NCBI GenBank assembly: GCA_046348585.1
Contig: JAXMDZ010000001.1
Location: forward strand, 124,001-188,000
Length of the DNA: 64,000 bases
Source of the DNA: JADZAI01 sp046348585
GTDB taxonomy: Bacteria; Pseudomonadota; Alphaproteobacteria; Micropepsales; Micropepsaceae
Direction: 5' to 3'
The notes below the pieces were generated by a model, which saw only the letters and a list, made by a program, of their open reading frames with translations, ran no database searches and was not told the origin of the DNA. Of the stretch, positions 26,415 through 36,241 are shown in pieces. The position numbers and the translations under genes were made by a program. Every line of letters starts with the position of its first letter. Position 1 is the stretch's first letter.

Positions 26415-27376
26415 TTAAGGGATCAGCAGAACCCGGCCGACCGCCTTGCGGCTTTCGATATAGGCGTGAGCGGCCGCCGCTTCGGTTGAGCGGACCAGGT
26501 CAGTCGATCAGCACCGTCAGCCGTCCGGCGGCGACCTCGCCGATGAGGCGCTGGATGTTGTCGTGCACGCGGTCGGTCGCGATCTCGGCGCCCAGGAAGA
26601 CGCCGGTCAGCGAGCGATTGCCGGGCATCAGCGAGCTGACGTCGACCTTCTGCGGCTCGCGTCCGGCATTGCCGACCAGCGAGATGCGGCCGCGATAGGC
26701 AGGCGAAGGCGAGCGAGGACGGCAGCGTCGCGCCGCCGACCGGATCGACCACCAGATTGACGCCCTTGTTGTCCGTCAGGCGCATGATCTCCTGCGCCAC
26801 GTCGGCGCGGGCATAGTCGATGCCGTGGTCGGGCCGAGCGGCTTCAGCTTCGCCAACCGCGCCTCGCTGGAGGCCGTCGCGATCACCGTCGCGCCGGCCT
26901 GCTTGGCGAGCTGGATCGCGGCGATGCCGACCGCTGGCGCCGGCCTGAACCAGCACCGTCTCGCCGGCTTTCAGGCGGCCGAACTCGAAGAGGCATTCAT
27001 GTGCCGTGCCGAACGGAACCAGGATGGCCGCGGCGATCTTGATGTCCATGCCGTCCGGCACCGGCCAGGCGGTGCGCGCCGCGACGACGCGCAGTTCGGC
27101 GTGGCTGCGAAGGCGTTGACGGTGACGACCCGCTGGCCGGGAAGCGGGGTCGCCGACCTCGCTGCCGACTTCGAGATCGTTCCCGCCGCCTGATAGCCGA
27201 CGATGTGCGGCCGGCTCGCCATCGCGCCGCCGCCGCGATTGAGCGGCTTGTCGCCGCCACGTGGAGACGGCCTCGACGCGGACGAGGACGCCCTGCGGAA
27301 AGATCTGCGGGTCGGGCACGTCCTCGTATTTGAGGACCTCCGGGGCTCCGGTCTCATAATAGACGGCGGCCTTCAT
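26415..27376 (-). CDS. Zinc-independent quinone oxidoreductase (MDR family), frameshifted
   Basis: NADPH:quinone reductase-like member of the medium-chain dehydrogenase family, about 320 residues. The N-terminus MKAAVYYETGAPEVLKYEDV and the ending AAHAYIESRKAVGRVLLIP are typical, and the Rossmann-fold region (GETVLVQAGASG) and NLVVDPVGGATLPSS segment are recoverable from different frames. At least five small indels break the gene. The start overlaps the stop of the precorrin-2 dehydrogenase gene (ATGA at 27376), so it is the last gene of the sulfate-assimilation operon. Its link to sulfur metabolism is not obvious. Confidence 0.7.
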
Positions 27377-27959
27377 GCAGCCTTCTCCCTTGTTGCGCGC
27401 AGCCTCTCCAGATCAGCTTGGTCTCGGCGAGCCGCCTGCGCGCATCGGCCGCGATCTCGGCCGGCGCCGCGCCCGCCGAGCGCATCTGACGGCGCGCAGC
27501 GGCCACGTCGTCGAGCGCCGGACCCCAGGCGACGGGGAACGCTTCTTCGAGCCGTTCGCGCACGATCGCGGCGAGCGCCGGACTGCCGCCGCCGAGCGCG
27601 GCCGCGATCACCAGCGCGCCGCGCGTCACCACCGCAGGGGTGTGGAAGTCGCACAGCGGCAGATCGTCCTCGACGATGAGCAGGCGCCTTGGCGGCGCGA
27701 GCGCGGGCCGAGAGGTCGGCGGCGACGCCGGGGTCGATATCGGCGATCCACAGAAGATCGAGCGCGGCGAGGTCGCCCGCGTCGGCAGGCGGGGCATGAG
27801 CGTGTCGCGCGCCGCGGCAATCAGTTCGTCGCGGGCTCATCGGAAAAGGACGGCGCGGCGCCCAGGCAACCCGGAACCATTCGAACCGGCGCACCGCGAG
27901 CGCGCCGCGCCCAGCAGTCCGATCCTCAGCCGCACGGCATCCAGCATGATCGGGATCAT
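27373..27959 (-). CDS. Precorrin-2 dehydrogenase (CysG N-terminal-like), frameshifted
   Basis: NAD-dependent oxidation of precorrin-2 toward sirohydrochlorin, the step that supplies siroheme for sulfite reductase. The N-terminus MIPIMLDAVRLRIGLLGAG carries a Rossmann-like glycine motif. The conserved middle VEDDLPLCDFHTPAVVTRG and the segment GGGSPALAAIVRERLE match the CysG N-terminal domain well. The gene is broken near 27800-27850 and near 27410. It starts within the cobA stop and ends within the next start, with overlaps on both sides. It is separate from the methyltransferase rather than fused as in enteric CysG. Confidence 0.72.
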
Positions 27960-28733
27960 GCAGCTCCAGGCGCTCCGTGCCGCATCGCCCTCTTCCGTCG
28001 CCGCATGGTCCCGCCGCACGGCGCGGCGAGCTTCGCCGATGAGAAGCAGGGCCGGGCCGTCGCCGGCGTCGCGGCGAGCGCCTCCAGCGATCCGAGCGCG
28101 CCGCCCGCGAACTGCGCCGCCGCGCGGGCGCCCTCGACGAGGACGGCGGGACGCCGCGCCGGAACGCCGCGCGCGAGCGCGTCGCGGATGCGCGCCGCTT
28201 CCGCCTTGCCCATATAGACGACGACGGTGTCGGCCGCCGCGGCGGCGATCCGCCCAGGACTCGTCCGACGTCGCGCCGCGTGCGGCACCAGGCGTGACGA
28301 AGGCGACCGAGCGCGACAGGCGGCGATGGTGAACGACTGCGCGATCTCGGCGGCCGCCGCGAAGCCCGCGCTGATGCCGGGCACGATCTCGAAAGCGATG
28401 CCGGCGGCGCGCGGCTTGCCACGTCGATTTCTTCCTGGGCGCGCCCGAACAGCATCGGATCGCCGCCCTTGAGACGCACGACCACTGCGTGCTGGCGCGC
28501 CGCGCGCACCAGAAGGCGATTGATGACCGCCTGATCGGTCGAGGGACGGCCCTGCCCTTGCCGACCGCCAGCTTGCAGGCGCGGGGCGCAGGGCGAGCAC
28601 CTCGTCCGTCACCAGCGCATCGTGCAGCACGAGATCCGCTTCGGCGAGAAGGCGCGCCGCCTTCAGCGTCAGCAGATCAGCCGATCCCGGCCCCGCGCCG
28701 ACGAGATAGACGGTTCCGGCCATCACGCCGCCT
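27956..28733 (-). CDS. cobA: Uroporphyrinogen-III C-methyltransferase, frameshifted
   Basis: SAM-dependent methylation of uroporphyrinogen III to precorrin-2. The start MAGTVYLVGAGPGSADLLTLKA is the canonical family N-terminus, and AEADLVLHDALV follows. FEIVPGISAGFAAAA and DTVVVYMGKAEAARI confirm the assignment. Indels near 28440-28520, 28260-28400 and 28020-28060 scramble the frame. The ATG at 28733 overlaps the cysN stop as TGATG. The end is placed at the TGA overlapping the precorrin-2 dehydrogenase ATG, which needs one frame correction. It is needed for the siroheme of sulfite reductase encoded upstream in the same operon. Confidence 0.75.
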
Positions 28734-30009
28734 CGCGGATCATGCCTGCCGGCCGCCGCCGTCTGGTTGGAGACCGGGTCGATCAGCACGAAGGCGCCGG
28801 TCGCCGGCCGCGCGCCGTAGAGATCGCCGAGAATGGCGTCGCGGGTCTTGATGCGGACCGAGGCGATGTCGTTGAGCTTCAGCCCGCTCGCCTCGGCGAC
28901 TTCGGCGAGTTCGGTCATCTCGCGCACGAAGACGATGGAGTCGATCAGCGCCTGGAGTGGTGCGGGTCGCCTGGCGGAGCAGGTAGCGCCGCCCTTTTTC
29001 CCAGGGCGGTCTCGTCGAGCCAGCACAGATCCGCCGTGACCGCCTTGACCGCCTGCGCGTCCGGCGAGGTCAGCGTGTCGCCGCGCCCGAGATCGAGATC
29101 GCGGTCGAGGACTAGGCTGACCGACTGGCCCTCGCGATAGCGCGGCTGCCGTCATAGGTGCGGATCGCCTCGACGATCGCCGTCTGGCCAGGGCATGGCG
29201 ACGCGACCTCGTCGCCCGGCCGCACGATGCCGGATTCGACCCGGCCCACATAGGCCCGCGCTCCGTTCGCCATGCGCAGCACGCGCTGCACCGGCAGGCG
29301 GAACGCCGGGCTGACGCCGCGCGCCGCGTCGATCGTTTCGGATTTCCAGAAGCGGCGGCCCCTCATACCAGGGCGTATGCGGCAGGCGGATCGCCACGTT
29401 GTCGCCATGGCGCGCGGCGAGCGGCACATAGATCGGATCGGCGATCCCGAGCGTCGGGCGACACGCTCGAAATTCTCGCGGATCTCCTCGAACACCGCCC
29501 GCGACCAGCCGGTCAGGTCCGTATCTTGTTGACGGCGACGATGACCTTGAGGCCCATGAGCGCGGCGATGGTCGCATGACGGCGCGTCTGCGCCTTCAGG
29601 CCCTTGCCGGCGAGACGGCTGGCGTCGATCAGGATGATCGCCACTTCCGCGTTGCTGGCCGCCGTCACCATGTTGCGCGTGTATTGCTCTGGCCCGGCGC
29701 GTCGGCGATGACGAGAAGGAGCGGCGCGGCGTCGCGAAATAGCGATAGGCGACGTCGATGGTGATGCCTTGTTCGCGTTCCGATTCCAGCCCGTCGGTGA
29801 CGAGGGCGAGGTCGATGTCGCCGTCCTGGAGCGCCGACTGGGCGCCGCGCGCCGTGGTAGGCGCCGCCACCTGATCGCGCAGCAGACCCTTTGAGTCGAA
29901 CAGCAGCTGGCCGATCGGGGTCGATTTGCCGTCATCGACGCTGCCCGCCGTGATGAAGGCGCAGGACGCCCGGTTCGCCGTCGAACGCGGAGGAAGAATG
30001 GGCGCGCAT
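28733..30009 (-). CDS. cysN: Sulfate adenylyltransferase large subunit (GTPase), frameshifted
   Basis: GTP-hydrolysing subunit that, with CysD, makes adenosine 5'-phosphosulfate from sulfate and ATP. GTP-binding motifs: GSVDDGKST (about 29930), DAPGHEQYTRNM region (about 29680, in another frame) and NK near 29525. Domain 2 is readable as FRLPVQRVLRMANGARAYVGRVESG. The end GAFVLIDPVSNQTAAAGMIREAA is clean. About 425 residues, too short to include a fused APS kinase (CysC). Numerous single-base shifts occur (near 29990, 29690, 29520, 29460, 29350, 29190, 28970). The stop overlaps the cobA start. Confidence 0.78.
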
Positions 30010-30922
30010 CGAAATACCCCCTCGCGCTTGCGGCGCTCCATCGCGGCCTCGTTGGCGCGGTCGTCCATGCGGGTCGCGCCGCGCTCGCTTGAGATCGAGT
30101 TCGGTTTCGATCAGGATCTCCTCGACCGTCTCGGCGGTGCTTTCCACCGGGCAGGTGCCGGTGATGTCGCCGACCGTGCGGAAGCGCACCGAGACGCGCT
30201 CGGCGCCGTTTCGCCGACCACGCGGCGGGGTCAGCGCCGTCGCCGGCACGAAGCAGCCCGTCGCGCCGCACCACGTCGCGCGGATGGGCGAAGTAGATGG
30301 AGGGCAGCGCGATGCCTTCGCGGCCGATATAGGTCCACACGTCCCGCTCGGTCAATTCGACAGCGGGAAGACACGCATGCTCGCCCGGATTGATGCGCGC
30401 GTTGTAGAGGTTCCACAGTTCGGGGCGCTGGGCCTTCGGGTTCCAGGCGCCGAACTCGTCGCGGTGCGAGAAGATGCGTTCCTTGGCGCGCGCCTTTTCC
30501 TCGTCGCGGCGGGCCCCGCCGATCAGGGCGTCGAACTGGAACTCCTCGATCGCTTCAAACGGCGTGACCGACTGCGCCGCGTTGCGCGAAGCTTCCACCT
30601 TGGCGAGCTTCACCGTGCCGCGGACGATCGAATCCTCGACCGGCGGACGATCAGCCGCTCCGCCGTGACCGGCGCTGAAAATCGCGGAAGCTTGAACCTC
30701 CAGGGAAATTGTGCGGTATCCCTCGACCTGGCAGGGGAAAAGGCAGCTTCTCCGGCCAGAACGCCTTGCGCGCCAGATGAAGAACGGTGGCCAGATCCTT
30801 GCCGCCCGAGAAGAGCAACGCGAGGCGCGTGCGCTCGCCCGCGCTCGCGGATGATGTGGATCGCTTCCAGGTCAGCCGGTCAGATGGCTGAGACAGGGGA
30901 CTGGACTTGATGAGGCGCTCAT
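30007..30922 (-). CDS. cysD: Sulfate adenylyltransferase small subunit, frameshifted
   Basis: Catalytic ATP-pyrophosphatase-fold subunit of ATP sulfurylase, about 300 residues. The PP-loop appears as LLFSGGKDLATVLHLARKAF, and the long clean stretch VKLAKVEASRNAAQSVTPFEAIEEFQFDALIGGARRDEE, in the 30500-30610 region, is a CysD hallmark. TVGDITGTCPVESTAETVEEI near 30150 is also diagnostic. The ATG at 30922 overlaps the preceding cysH end. Frames break near 30850, 30740, 30650, 30380, 30240 and 30080. The end near 30007 assumes the usual REGYF C-terminus running into the cysN ATG. Confidence 0.76.
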
Positions 30923-31646
30923 GCCGCGCTTTCCAACGACTGGGCGGATGGCTGCTCGGTAGTCGCATTCCTTCTTGTCCGCCTGCTCCCACCACCAGCG
31001 TCCTGCGCGCGGGTCCTCGCCGGGGCGGATGGCGCGCGATGCGCCCAGCTCGCAGCCGATCGAGGATAGCCGCGCGCGTGCAGCGGATTGAGCGGCACGG
31101 CGCAGGCGGCGTAGGCGAGCACGTCCTCCCAGCGCCAGTCGGCGAGCGGATTCGAGCTTCGCGATGCCGCGCGCCGTGGTAATCATTCTTCCTCGGGCAG
31201 AGCGCCGCGCGTCACTGCCTGGTCGCGGCGCTGGCCGGTGGGCCAGGCGCTGCGCCCGGTGAAGCGCGCGGTTGAGCGGCTCCACCTTGCGGATGAAGCA
31301 GCAGGCCTTGCGCGAGCGCCAGGCTCTCGTAGAAGGCGTGCGCGCCGTGGGCGGTGACATGGAGGCTTCCGACCTCGGCCGCGATGGGGCACGCGGGCCT
31401 CGATCTCGATGCCGTAGCGCGCGTCTTGGTCTCGCCGATCATGCCGCGCGTCTCGGCGTGGAGGCGGCCGGTGTCGAAGCGTGAAGATGCGGATCGGCAG
31501 GCCGGTGCGGGCGATGAGATCGGTCAGCACCATGTCCTCGGCGGAGGAGGCTGCTGGCGAAGGCCGCGTCTGGACTGGGCGGCGGCGATGCGGGCGAGCA
31601 GTTTGCGCGTGCGCACGATCTTCGCCACCTCGCGCGCCGCCGCCAT
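30919..31646 (-). CDS. cysH: Phosphoadenylyl/adenylyl-sulfate reductase, frameshifted
   Basis: Thioredoxin-dependent reduction of APS or PAPS to sulfite. Recoverable blocks: SAEDMVLTDLIARTGLPIRIFTL, AHGAHAFYESLAL, the cysteine pair KACCFIRKVEPLN, GQRRDQAVTRG, then SIGCE and PGEDPRAGRWWWEQADKKEC. The CC pair and the RWWWE block are typical of the iron-sulfur (assimilatory APS) class. However, the second cysteine of the expected CxxC (GCEPCTRA in relatives) reads LGAS, and the catalytic ECGLH end reads ECDYR. Both deviations may be base-call errors. The start is uncertain (ATG 31646 proposed). Lies between DUF934 and cysD in the operon. Confidence 0.68.
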
Positions 31647-32136
31647 GCGGTCGGCGACGCCGGGGTGCGTATCCGAGGCGTCCTGATAGGCGATGCTGAA
31701 ATCCTCGAAGGCCCGCGCCGCCGCCTCGGCGTCGCGGCCGGGCGCAGGCGAAGGCGTCGAAGCCGGCCCGGGCGAGATAGAAGAAGCTGGTCGCGCAGCA
31801 CCTCGCCGACGGCGCACCAGTTCGCCCGTCCAGCCATAGCGGCGGCGCAACGGCGCGCCGATCGAATAGCCGCGCCCGTCGGTGAATTTCGGGAAATCGA
31901 CGGCGATGAGCGCAGGTCCGGCAAGATGGTCCTTGAGGATCGCGGGGTCGGCGGACCAGGCCAGACGCCGAGGTGCGGCCGGCACGCGCGCGCGAGGTAT
32001 CGCCATGAGCGATCCAGTCGGCAGCGGGGACGATGACGTCGCCCTCGAGGAAGCGGCGCGCCGGGCTCGCGCACCGGCGTAGGCGTCTTCGGCGACGGCG
32101 GCGCGGCGTTCGGCCGAAGCGGATGAGCGCGGTCAT
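31640..32136 (-). CDS. DUF934 protein (sulfite reductase-associated), frameshifted
   Basis: Small protein of about 160 residues of the DUF934 family, found next to sulfite reductase in many alpha- and betaproteobacteria; its role is unproven. Clear family blocks: DWIAHGDT, LIAVDFPKFTDGRGYSIGAPLRRRYGWTG, VLRDQLFYLAR (across frames) and AFEDFSIAYQDASDTHPG. The ATG at 32136 overlaps the sulfite reductase stop. Shifts occur near 32080, 31950, 31850 and 31790. The exact end is not visible because the reading merges with the start of cysH around 31640. Confidence 0.7.
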
Positions 32137-33783
32137 GCCGCCACCTGCTTTTCGGGGTAGGCCGCCGCCTTGAAGGGCGCGACGCCGATGCGTTCGGCGG
32201 TGTCGATGAAGCGCTCGCCGGGTGCGGTGGGCGAGATAGGCGCCGACGGGCGCGCTCGACCATGCCCGGCACCTCCTCGAGCTGATCGAGCGGCCGAGGA
32301 TCGTGCCGAGGGCGATCTTGCTCATCGAACGGCCGCCGACGAGGATCTGGTACCATTCCTCGCCGTTCTTATCGACGCCGAGCACGCCGATATGGCCGAC
32401 ATGGTGGTGGCCGCAGGAATTGATGCAGCCGGAAATCTTGATCGCCAGTTCGCCGATTTCTTCCTGACGCTCCTGGCCAAGCGTTCCTGGATCGCGGTCG
32501 CGATGGGAATGGCGCGGGCATTGGCGAGGCGCGAAATCGCCGCCGGGGCAGGCGATGATGTCGGTCGCGAGGCCGACATTGGGTTCGGCGAGACCCGCTT
32601 CCTCGGCCGCCTGCCAGAGCGCGAAGAGATCCTTGCGCGCCACATCGGACAGGATGAGGTTCTGGTGGTGCGAAACCGGAGTTCGCCGAGCGAGAAGCGG
32701 TCGGCGAGATCGACCGCGTCCATCTCGTCCGCCGTGGCGTCGCCGGGCGCGGGGCCGTGCGCTTGAGCTGAGCGTGACGGCGGCGTAACCAGGGCGCTTG
32801 TGCGCGACGACATTGCGCCGCAGCCAGCTGAGCAGCTTGTGCGCCAGGCGCAGCGCCGAAACGTCGGCATAGGCCTCGTCGTCGGCGAGATAGGCCGGCG
32901 GCGCGAAGCAGGCGGCGATGCGGGCGAATTCGGCGTCGGTGATCTGCGCGATGCCGCCCTTGAGATGCGCCCGCTCCGCCGGCATCGGCGGCAAGCGTTC
33001 GGCCCGATCGCTTCGATCAGAATCTTGATGCAGACGCTTGTAGAGATTGTCGCGGCGGCCCCAGCGGTTATAGGCGCGCAGTACCGCCTCTCGGTGTAGG
33101 TGAGCATCTCGCGCCAGAACGAGCCGCGCTTGATGACGAGGGCGATGCGCGGCGTGCGGCCCTGGCCGCCGCCGACGCGACATCATCACCACCTCGCCCG
33201 CCGCGTCGTGGCGCAGTTCGAAGGCGAGATCGTGGACGCCGGTCGCCGCGCGGGTCGTCGGCGGCCCCGTTGAAGGCGACCTTGAACTTGCGCGGCAGGT
33301 AGGCGAACTCAGGATCGAAGGTCGACTACCGGCGCACTGGGGGCCGCAATAGGGCGCGGGTCGATGCGCTCGTCGGCGGCGACGCCCGCCAGATGGTCGG
33401 TCGTCGTGTTGCGGATGCAATTGCCGCTGGTCTGGATGGCGTGCATCTCGACGGTCGCCAGGGAGGGCGAGGATGTGTCAGGCGCCGCGGCGAGGTCGAT
33501 CCAGCGGGAACTCGATGTTCTGGCGCGTGTGAAATGGCCGTAGCCGCGGTCGTAGTCGCGGGCGATGCGGGCGAGGATGCGCAGCTGCGCCGCCGTCAGC
33601 ATGCCGGTGATCGCCACGCGCAGCATCGGGGCGTGGCGCCGGACGTAGAGGTTGCCCTGGAGCCGAGCGGCTTGAACTCGTCCTCTCGTTGAGCTGGCCG
33701 GCGAGGAAGCGCCGGGTCTGGTCGCGGAACTGATCGACCCGTTCCTCGACGATCAGCTTATCGACGGCGTCGTAACGATACAT
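32133..33783 (-). CDS. cysI: Siroheme nitrite/sulfite reductase, frameshifted
   Basis: Hemoprotein that reduces sulfite to sulfide with six electrons, the last step of sulfate assimilation. The N-terminus MYRYDAVDKLIVEERVDQFRDQ is clear, and so are DYDRGYGHFT, MHAIQTSGNCIRNTTTDHLAG and the C-terminal siroheme/4Fe-4S cysteine motif SGCINSCGHHHVGHIG (near 32410-32450). An RGRDNKYK-like block is also present (GRRDNLYKR). About 550 residues when repaired; I count well over ten small indels. It is the first gene of the minus-strand sulfate-assimilation operon and is divergent from a ferredoxin-NADP reductase gene, a likely electron supplier. Confidence 0.78.
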
Positions 33784-34014
33784 GGGCCGCACAGAAAAAG
33801 ACGATGGGACCAGCGCGGGCGATACGGCCCGGCTTGCCGAATTCGATCCAGGCTGGAAATAACCCCTCGCGCCCGCGCCAGCCACTTGTATGCCCAGCTT
33901 AAGCCACACTTGGCGATGCGGCGTGGCGGCGGGGGCTCTTCCCATGGCACCGGCCGCAGAGCCGCCCATGCGTCACTTCCCGGCCGATCCCGGCCCCGGA
34001 CCAGGACTTATCCG
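33784..34014. promoter_or_regulatory. Divergent control region between sulfite reductase and FNR genes
   Basis: 231 bases holding the promoters of both genes. A perfect 8-bp palindrome GCTTAAGC and relatively AT-rich patches (AAATAACC near 33855) are visible, but no promoter pair fits a consensus well. No gene recognised. Confidence 0.35.
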
Positions 34015-34827
34015 ATGAGTTCCAGCGACAGCGCCGAGACGACCGCCGCCAAGGCCGGCGGGCCGACCACCGAGACCGTGCTGGAGGTCAGGCACTGGAC
34101 CGACAGGCTGTTCTCGTTCCGGATCACCCGGCCGGCCTCGTTCCGCTTCCGTTCGGGCGAGTTCGTGATGATCGGCCTCGTCATCGGCGGCAAGCCGCTG
34201 CTCAGGGCCTATTCCATCGCCAGCCCGGCCTGGGACGAGGCGCTGGACTTCTACTCCATCAAGGTCGAGGGCAGGCCGCTGACCTCGCACCTGCTGAAGA
34301 TCCAGCCGGGCGACACCGTGCTGTTGGGGCGCAAGCCGACGGGCACGCTGGTGCTGGATGCGCTGACCCCCGGCAAGCGGCTCTATCTCTTCTCCACCGG
34401 CACCGGCATCGCGCCCTTCGCCTCGCTGATCCGCGACCCGGACACTTACGAGCGCTACGAGGAAGTGATCCTCACCCATACCTGCCGCCAGACGGCGGAG
34501 CTGGCCTATGGCGAGCATCTGGTGGCGGCGACGCGCGAGGACCCGCTGGTCGGCGAGATGACGGCGAGGCAAGCTGCGCCACTACACCAGCGTCCACCCA
34601 GGAGAACGGGCCGCGCATGGGGCGCCATCACGTCGCTGATGGAGAGCGGCCAGCTCTTCGCCGATCTCGGCGTGCCGCCGCTCGATCCGGCCTCGGACCG
34701 GGCGATGATCTGCGGCTCGATGGCGATGATCAACGACACCAAGGCGCTGCTGGAGAAGGCGGGCCTCAAGGAAGGCTCGAACGCCCAGCCGGCCGAATTC
34801 GTGATCGAGCGCGCCTTCGTCGGCTAA
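34015..34827 (+). CDS. fpr: Ferredoxin--NADP+ reductase
   Basis: 270-residue FAD flavoprotein exchanging electrons between NADPH and ferredoxin or flavodoxin. The FAD motif RAYSIASPAW, the NADP-binding STGTGIAPFASLIRDP, HTCRQTAELAYG and CGSMAMINDTKALLEKAGLKEG are all intact. The segment 34563-34625 reads as nonsense in the main frame, but shifting restores GKLRHYTS and GPRMGRITSL. Two or three compensating indels therefore lie there while the frame stays open overall. The C-terminus ERAFVG is normal. The start ATG at 34015 follows CAGGACTTATCCG. Divergent from sulfite reductase, which probably uses the reduced ferredoxin. Confidence 0.88.
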   Translation: MSSSDSAETTAAKAGGPTTETVLEVRHWTDRLFSFRITRPASFRFRSGEFVMIGLVIGGKPLLRAYSIASPAWDEALDFYSIKVEGRPLTSHLLKIQPGDTVLLGRKPTGTLVLDALTPGKRLYLFSTGTGIAPFASLIRDPDTYERYEEVILTHTCRQTAELAYGEHLVAATREDPLVGEMTARQAAPLHQRPPRRTGRAWGAITSLMESGQLFADLGVPPLDPASDRAMICGSMAMINDTKALLEKAGLKEGSNAQPAEFVIERAFVG

Positions 34828-34835
34828 AGCCGGGG

Positions 34836-35781
34836 TCAGATCCCCGCGCCGATGTCGGCGTCGCCCTGGCCGGCTTCCTCGCGGATCCAGTCCATGAAGG
34901 CCTTGAGGCCGGGCGAGAGCGAGCGGCGCCGCCACGCAACCAATAGGCGAAATTGATCAGCGTCTCGGCGTTCTCGAAGGGGGTGACGAGGCGGCCGGCG
35001 GCGATGTCGGCGGCGGCGAGCTGGCCTTGGCGAGGGCGATGCCCTTGCCGGCGATCGCCGCCTCGACCACCAGGCTCGACTGGTTGAAGCGCAGCCCCTT
35101 GCGGGCGTGCTCGACGTCGAGGCCGCGGGCCATCAGCCACATCGGCCAGGTCGGGCACGAGGGGTCGCGGTCGGGGCTGTCGTCGTGCAGCAGGGCGAAG
35201 CGGGCGATGTCGGCGGGGTTCCTCAGCGCGCCGTCGCCCTCGATCAGCGCGGGCGAGCAGATCGGCACCACGGATTCGGTGAGCAGCATCTGGGCCTGCG
35301 AGTCGGCATAGCCGCCCGCCCCGTAGCGGATGGCGAGATCGACATCGGCGACGGCGAGATCGACGAGGCCCATATCGGCCGAGACCCAGACCTCGATGTC
35401 GGGGTGCAGGGCCTTGAAGCGCTCCAGCGGGACCAGCCATTTGATGGCGAAGGAGGGCGACCGAGACCGAGACGCGCTGGCCGCGCAGCGGCAGGCGCAT
35501 GATGCGGGCGGCGTCGCCCAGGCTCGCCATCGCGGCGGCGACATGGACGAGGGCCGCCGTGCCGGCGTCGGTCAGCTCGACCCGTCGGCCGAGGCGGCGG
35601 AAGAGCGGCTGGCCGGCGAACTCCTCCATCTGCTGGATGTGCTGGCTGACGGCGGCAGGGCTGACGCCCAGTTCGTCGGCGGCGCGCGCGAAACTGAGAT
35701 GCCGCCCGGCGGCCTCGAAGGCCCGCAGCGCGTGGAACAGCGGCGAAGGCGGGTCGTGTCGGTGTCGTCGTTGGCGGCCAT
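34836..35781 (-). CDS. LysR-family regulator (GcvA-like), frameshifted
   Basis: Transcription factor of about 310 residues. The helix-turn-helix is readable across frames as LRAFEAAGRHLSFARAADELGVSPAAVSQHIQQMEEFAGQPLFRRLGRRVELTDAG. The effector domain gives IKWLVPLERFKALHPDIEVWVSADMGLVDLAVADVDLAIRYG and FNQSSLVVEAAIAGKGIALA. It ends ADIGAGI-stop at 34836. This pattern is typical of GcvA/AmpR-like LysR proteins. At least four indels occur (near 35700-35750, 35600, 35465, 35020 and 34930). Convergent with the FNR gene and divergent from a tiny ORF at 35851, whose promoter it may control. Confidence 0.72.
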
Positions 35782-35809
35782 GGCGCTAGCCCATGCGGTG
35801 TACCGTACC

Positions 35810-35849
35810 TATATTGGGTGCGTCGTCAACCAACGGAAGGAGGTGATCC
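35810..35849 (+). promoter_or_regulatory. -10 box and perfect Shine-Dalgarno of a tiny ORF
   Basis: TATATT at 35810-35815 is a good -10 element. AAGGAGGTGATCC at 35837-35849 is complementary over 13 bases to the 3' end of 16S rRNA, with AGGAGG seven bases before the GTG at 35851. No strong -35 is seen, so an activator may be needed. Confidence 0.6.
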
Positions 35850-35850
35850 A

Positions 35851-35928
35851 GTGTCTCATTGCAAGAAGCCGCGTCTGCCGGCCATGGGTCTCTGGTCTGT
35901 CGCCTCCGGCACGGACCGCCGCGCCTGA
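35851..35928 (+). CDS. 25-residue peptide with very strong ribosome binding site
   Basis: GTG-initiated frame of 25 codons, VSHCKKPRLPAMGLWSVASG followed by TDRRA and a stop. The ribosome binding site is a 13-base perfect match to the anti-Shine-Dalgarno, ideally spaced, and a -10 box lies just upstream. The peptide is basic with one cysteine and one tryptophan. It is divergent from the LysR gene with only 70 bases between starts. It may be a leader peptide, a small regulatory protein or a membrane-associated microprotein. I do not recognise a family. The alternative, that the complementarity is a remnant of a 16S rRNA end on the other strand, is unlikely because nothing rRNA-like extends beyond it. 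Confidence 0.45.
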   Translation: MSHCKKPRLPAMGLWSVASGTDRRA

Positions 35929-36241
35929 TCTGAAGGCGCCGAAGGGTCCAGACCGGATTCGCGGATTCGCAGAAAGGGCCGTCCCACGCAGGGCGGCGGC
36001 CCGCGCTCTGTTGCTGACACTGTTTGCGCCGGCCTGTTTGCGGGGGGCCGCCGCGCGCCGAGACGCGCAATTTTGTGAGCCGGTCGCGGCATAAAGCATC
36101 TTCGTTCTCACCCACCCCCCAGGGGGAGGGGTAGGACGCGCGCCCTCAGCCCCTGCCCCACACCCACGCCGATCCTTCAGTGCGGTGACATAGGAATATA
36201 TACCACATCCCGCCGCGGTCAAGCGGCTGTCCCCCGCGCGG
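35929..36241. other. Gene-poor stretch with dispersed repeat
   Basis: 313 bases without a convincing gene. It contains the second copy of the dispersed repeat (36087-36133), a CCCCC-A-GGGGG hairpin at about 36116-36127 and a short AT-rich patch (GGAATATATACC, near 36190) that may hold a promoter. Frames on either strand here lack start signals and look non-coding. Confidence 0.5.
36087..36133 (-). repeat. Dispersed extragenic repeat, copy 2
   Basis: Inverted copy of the element at 6285-6331. A 21-base core (36087-36107, CGGCATAAAGC through CTTCGTTC) is identical, preceded on the minus strand by GGTGAG and a CCCCTCCCCC run. Both copies are intergenic and about 30 kb apart. The flanking C-run in this copy can fold into a short hairpin, the other cannot clearly. 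Confidence 0.75.

Noticed and set aside
35837..35849. Remnant of a 16S rRNA 3' end on the minus strand (GGATCACCTCCTT)
   Set aside because: The match does not extend beyond 13 bases and its position before a GTG fits a Shine-Dalgarno much better.
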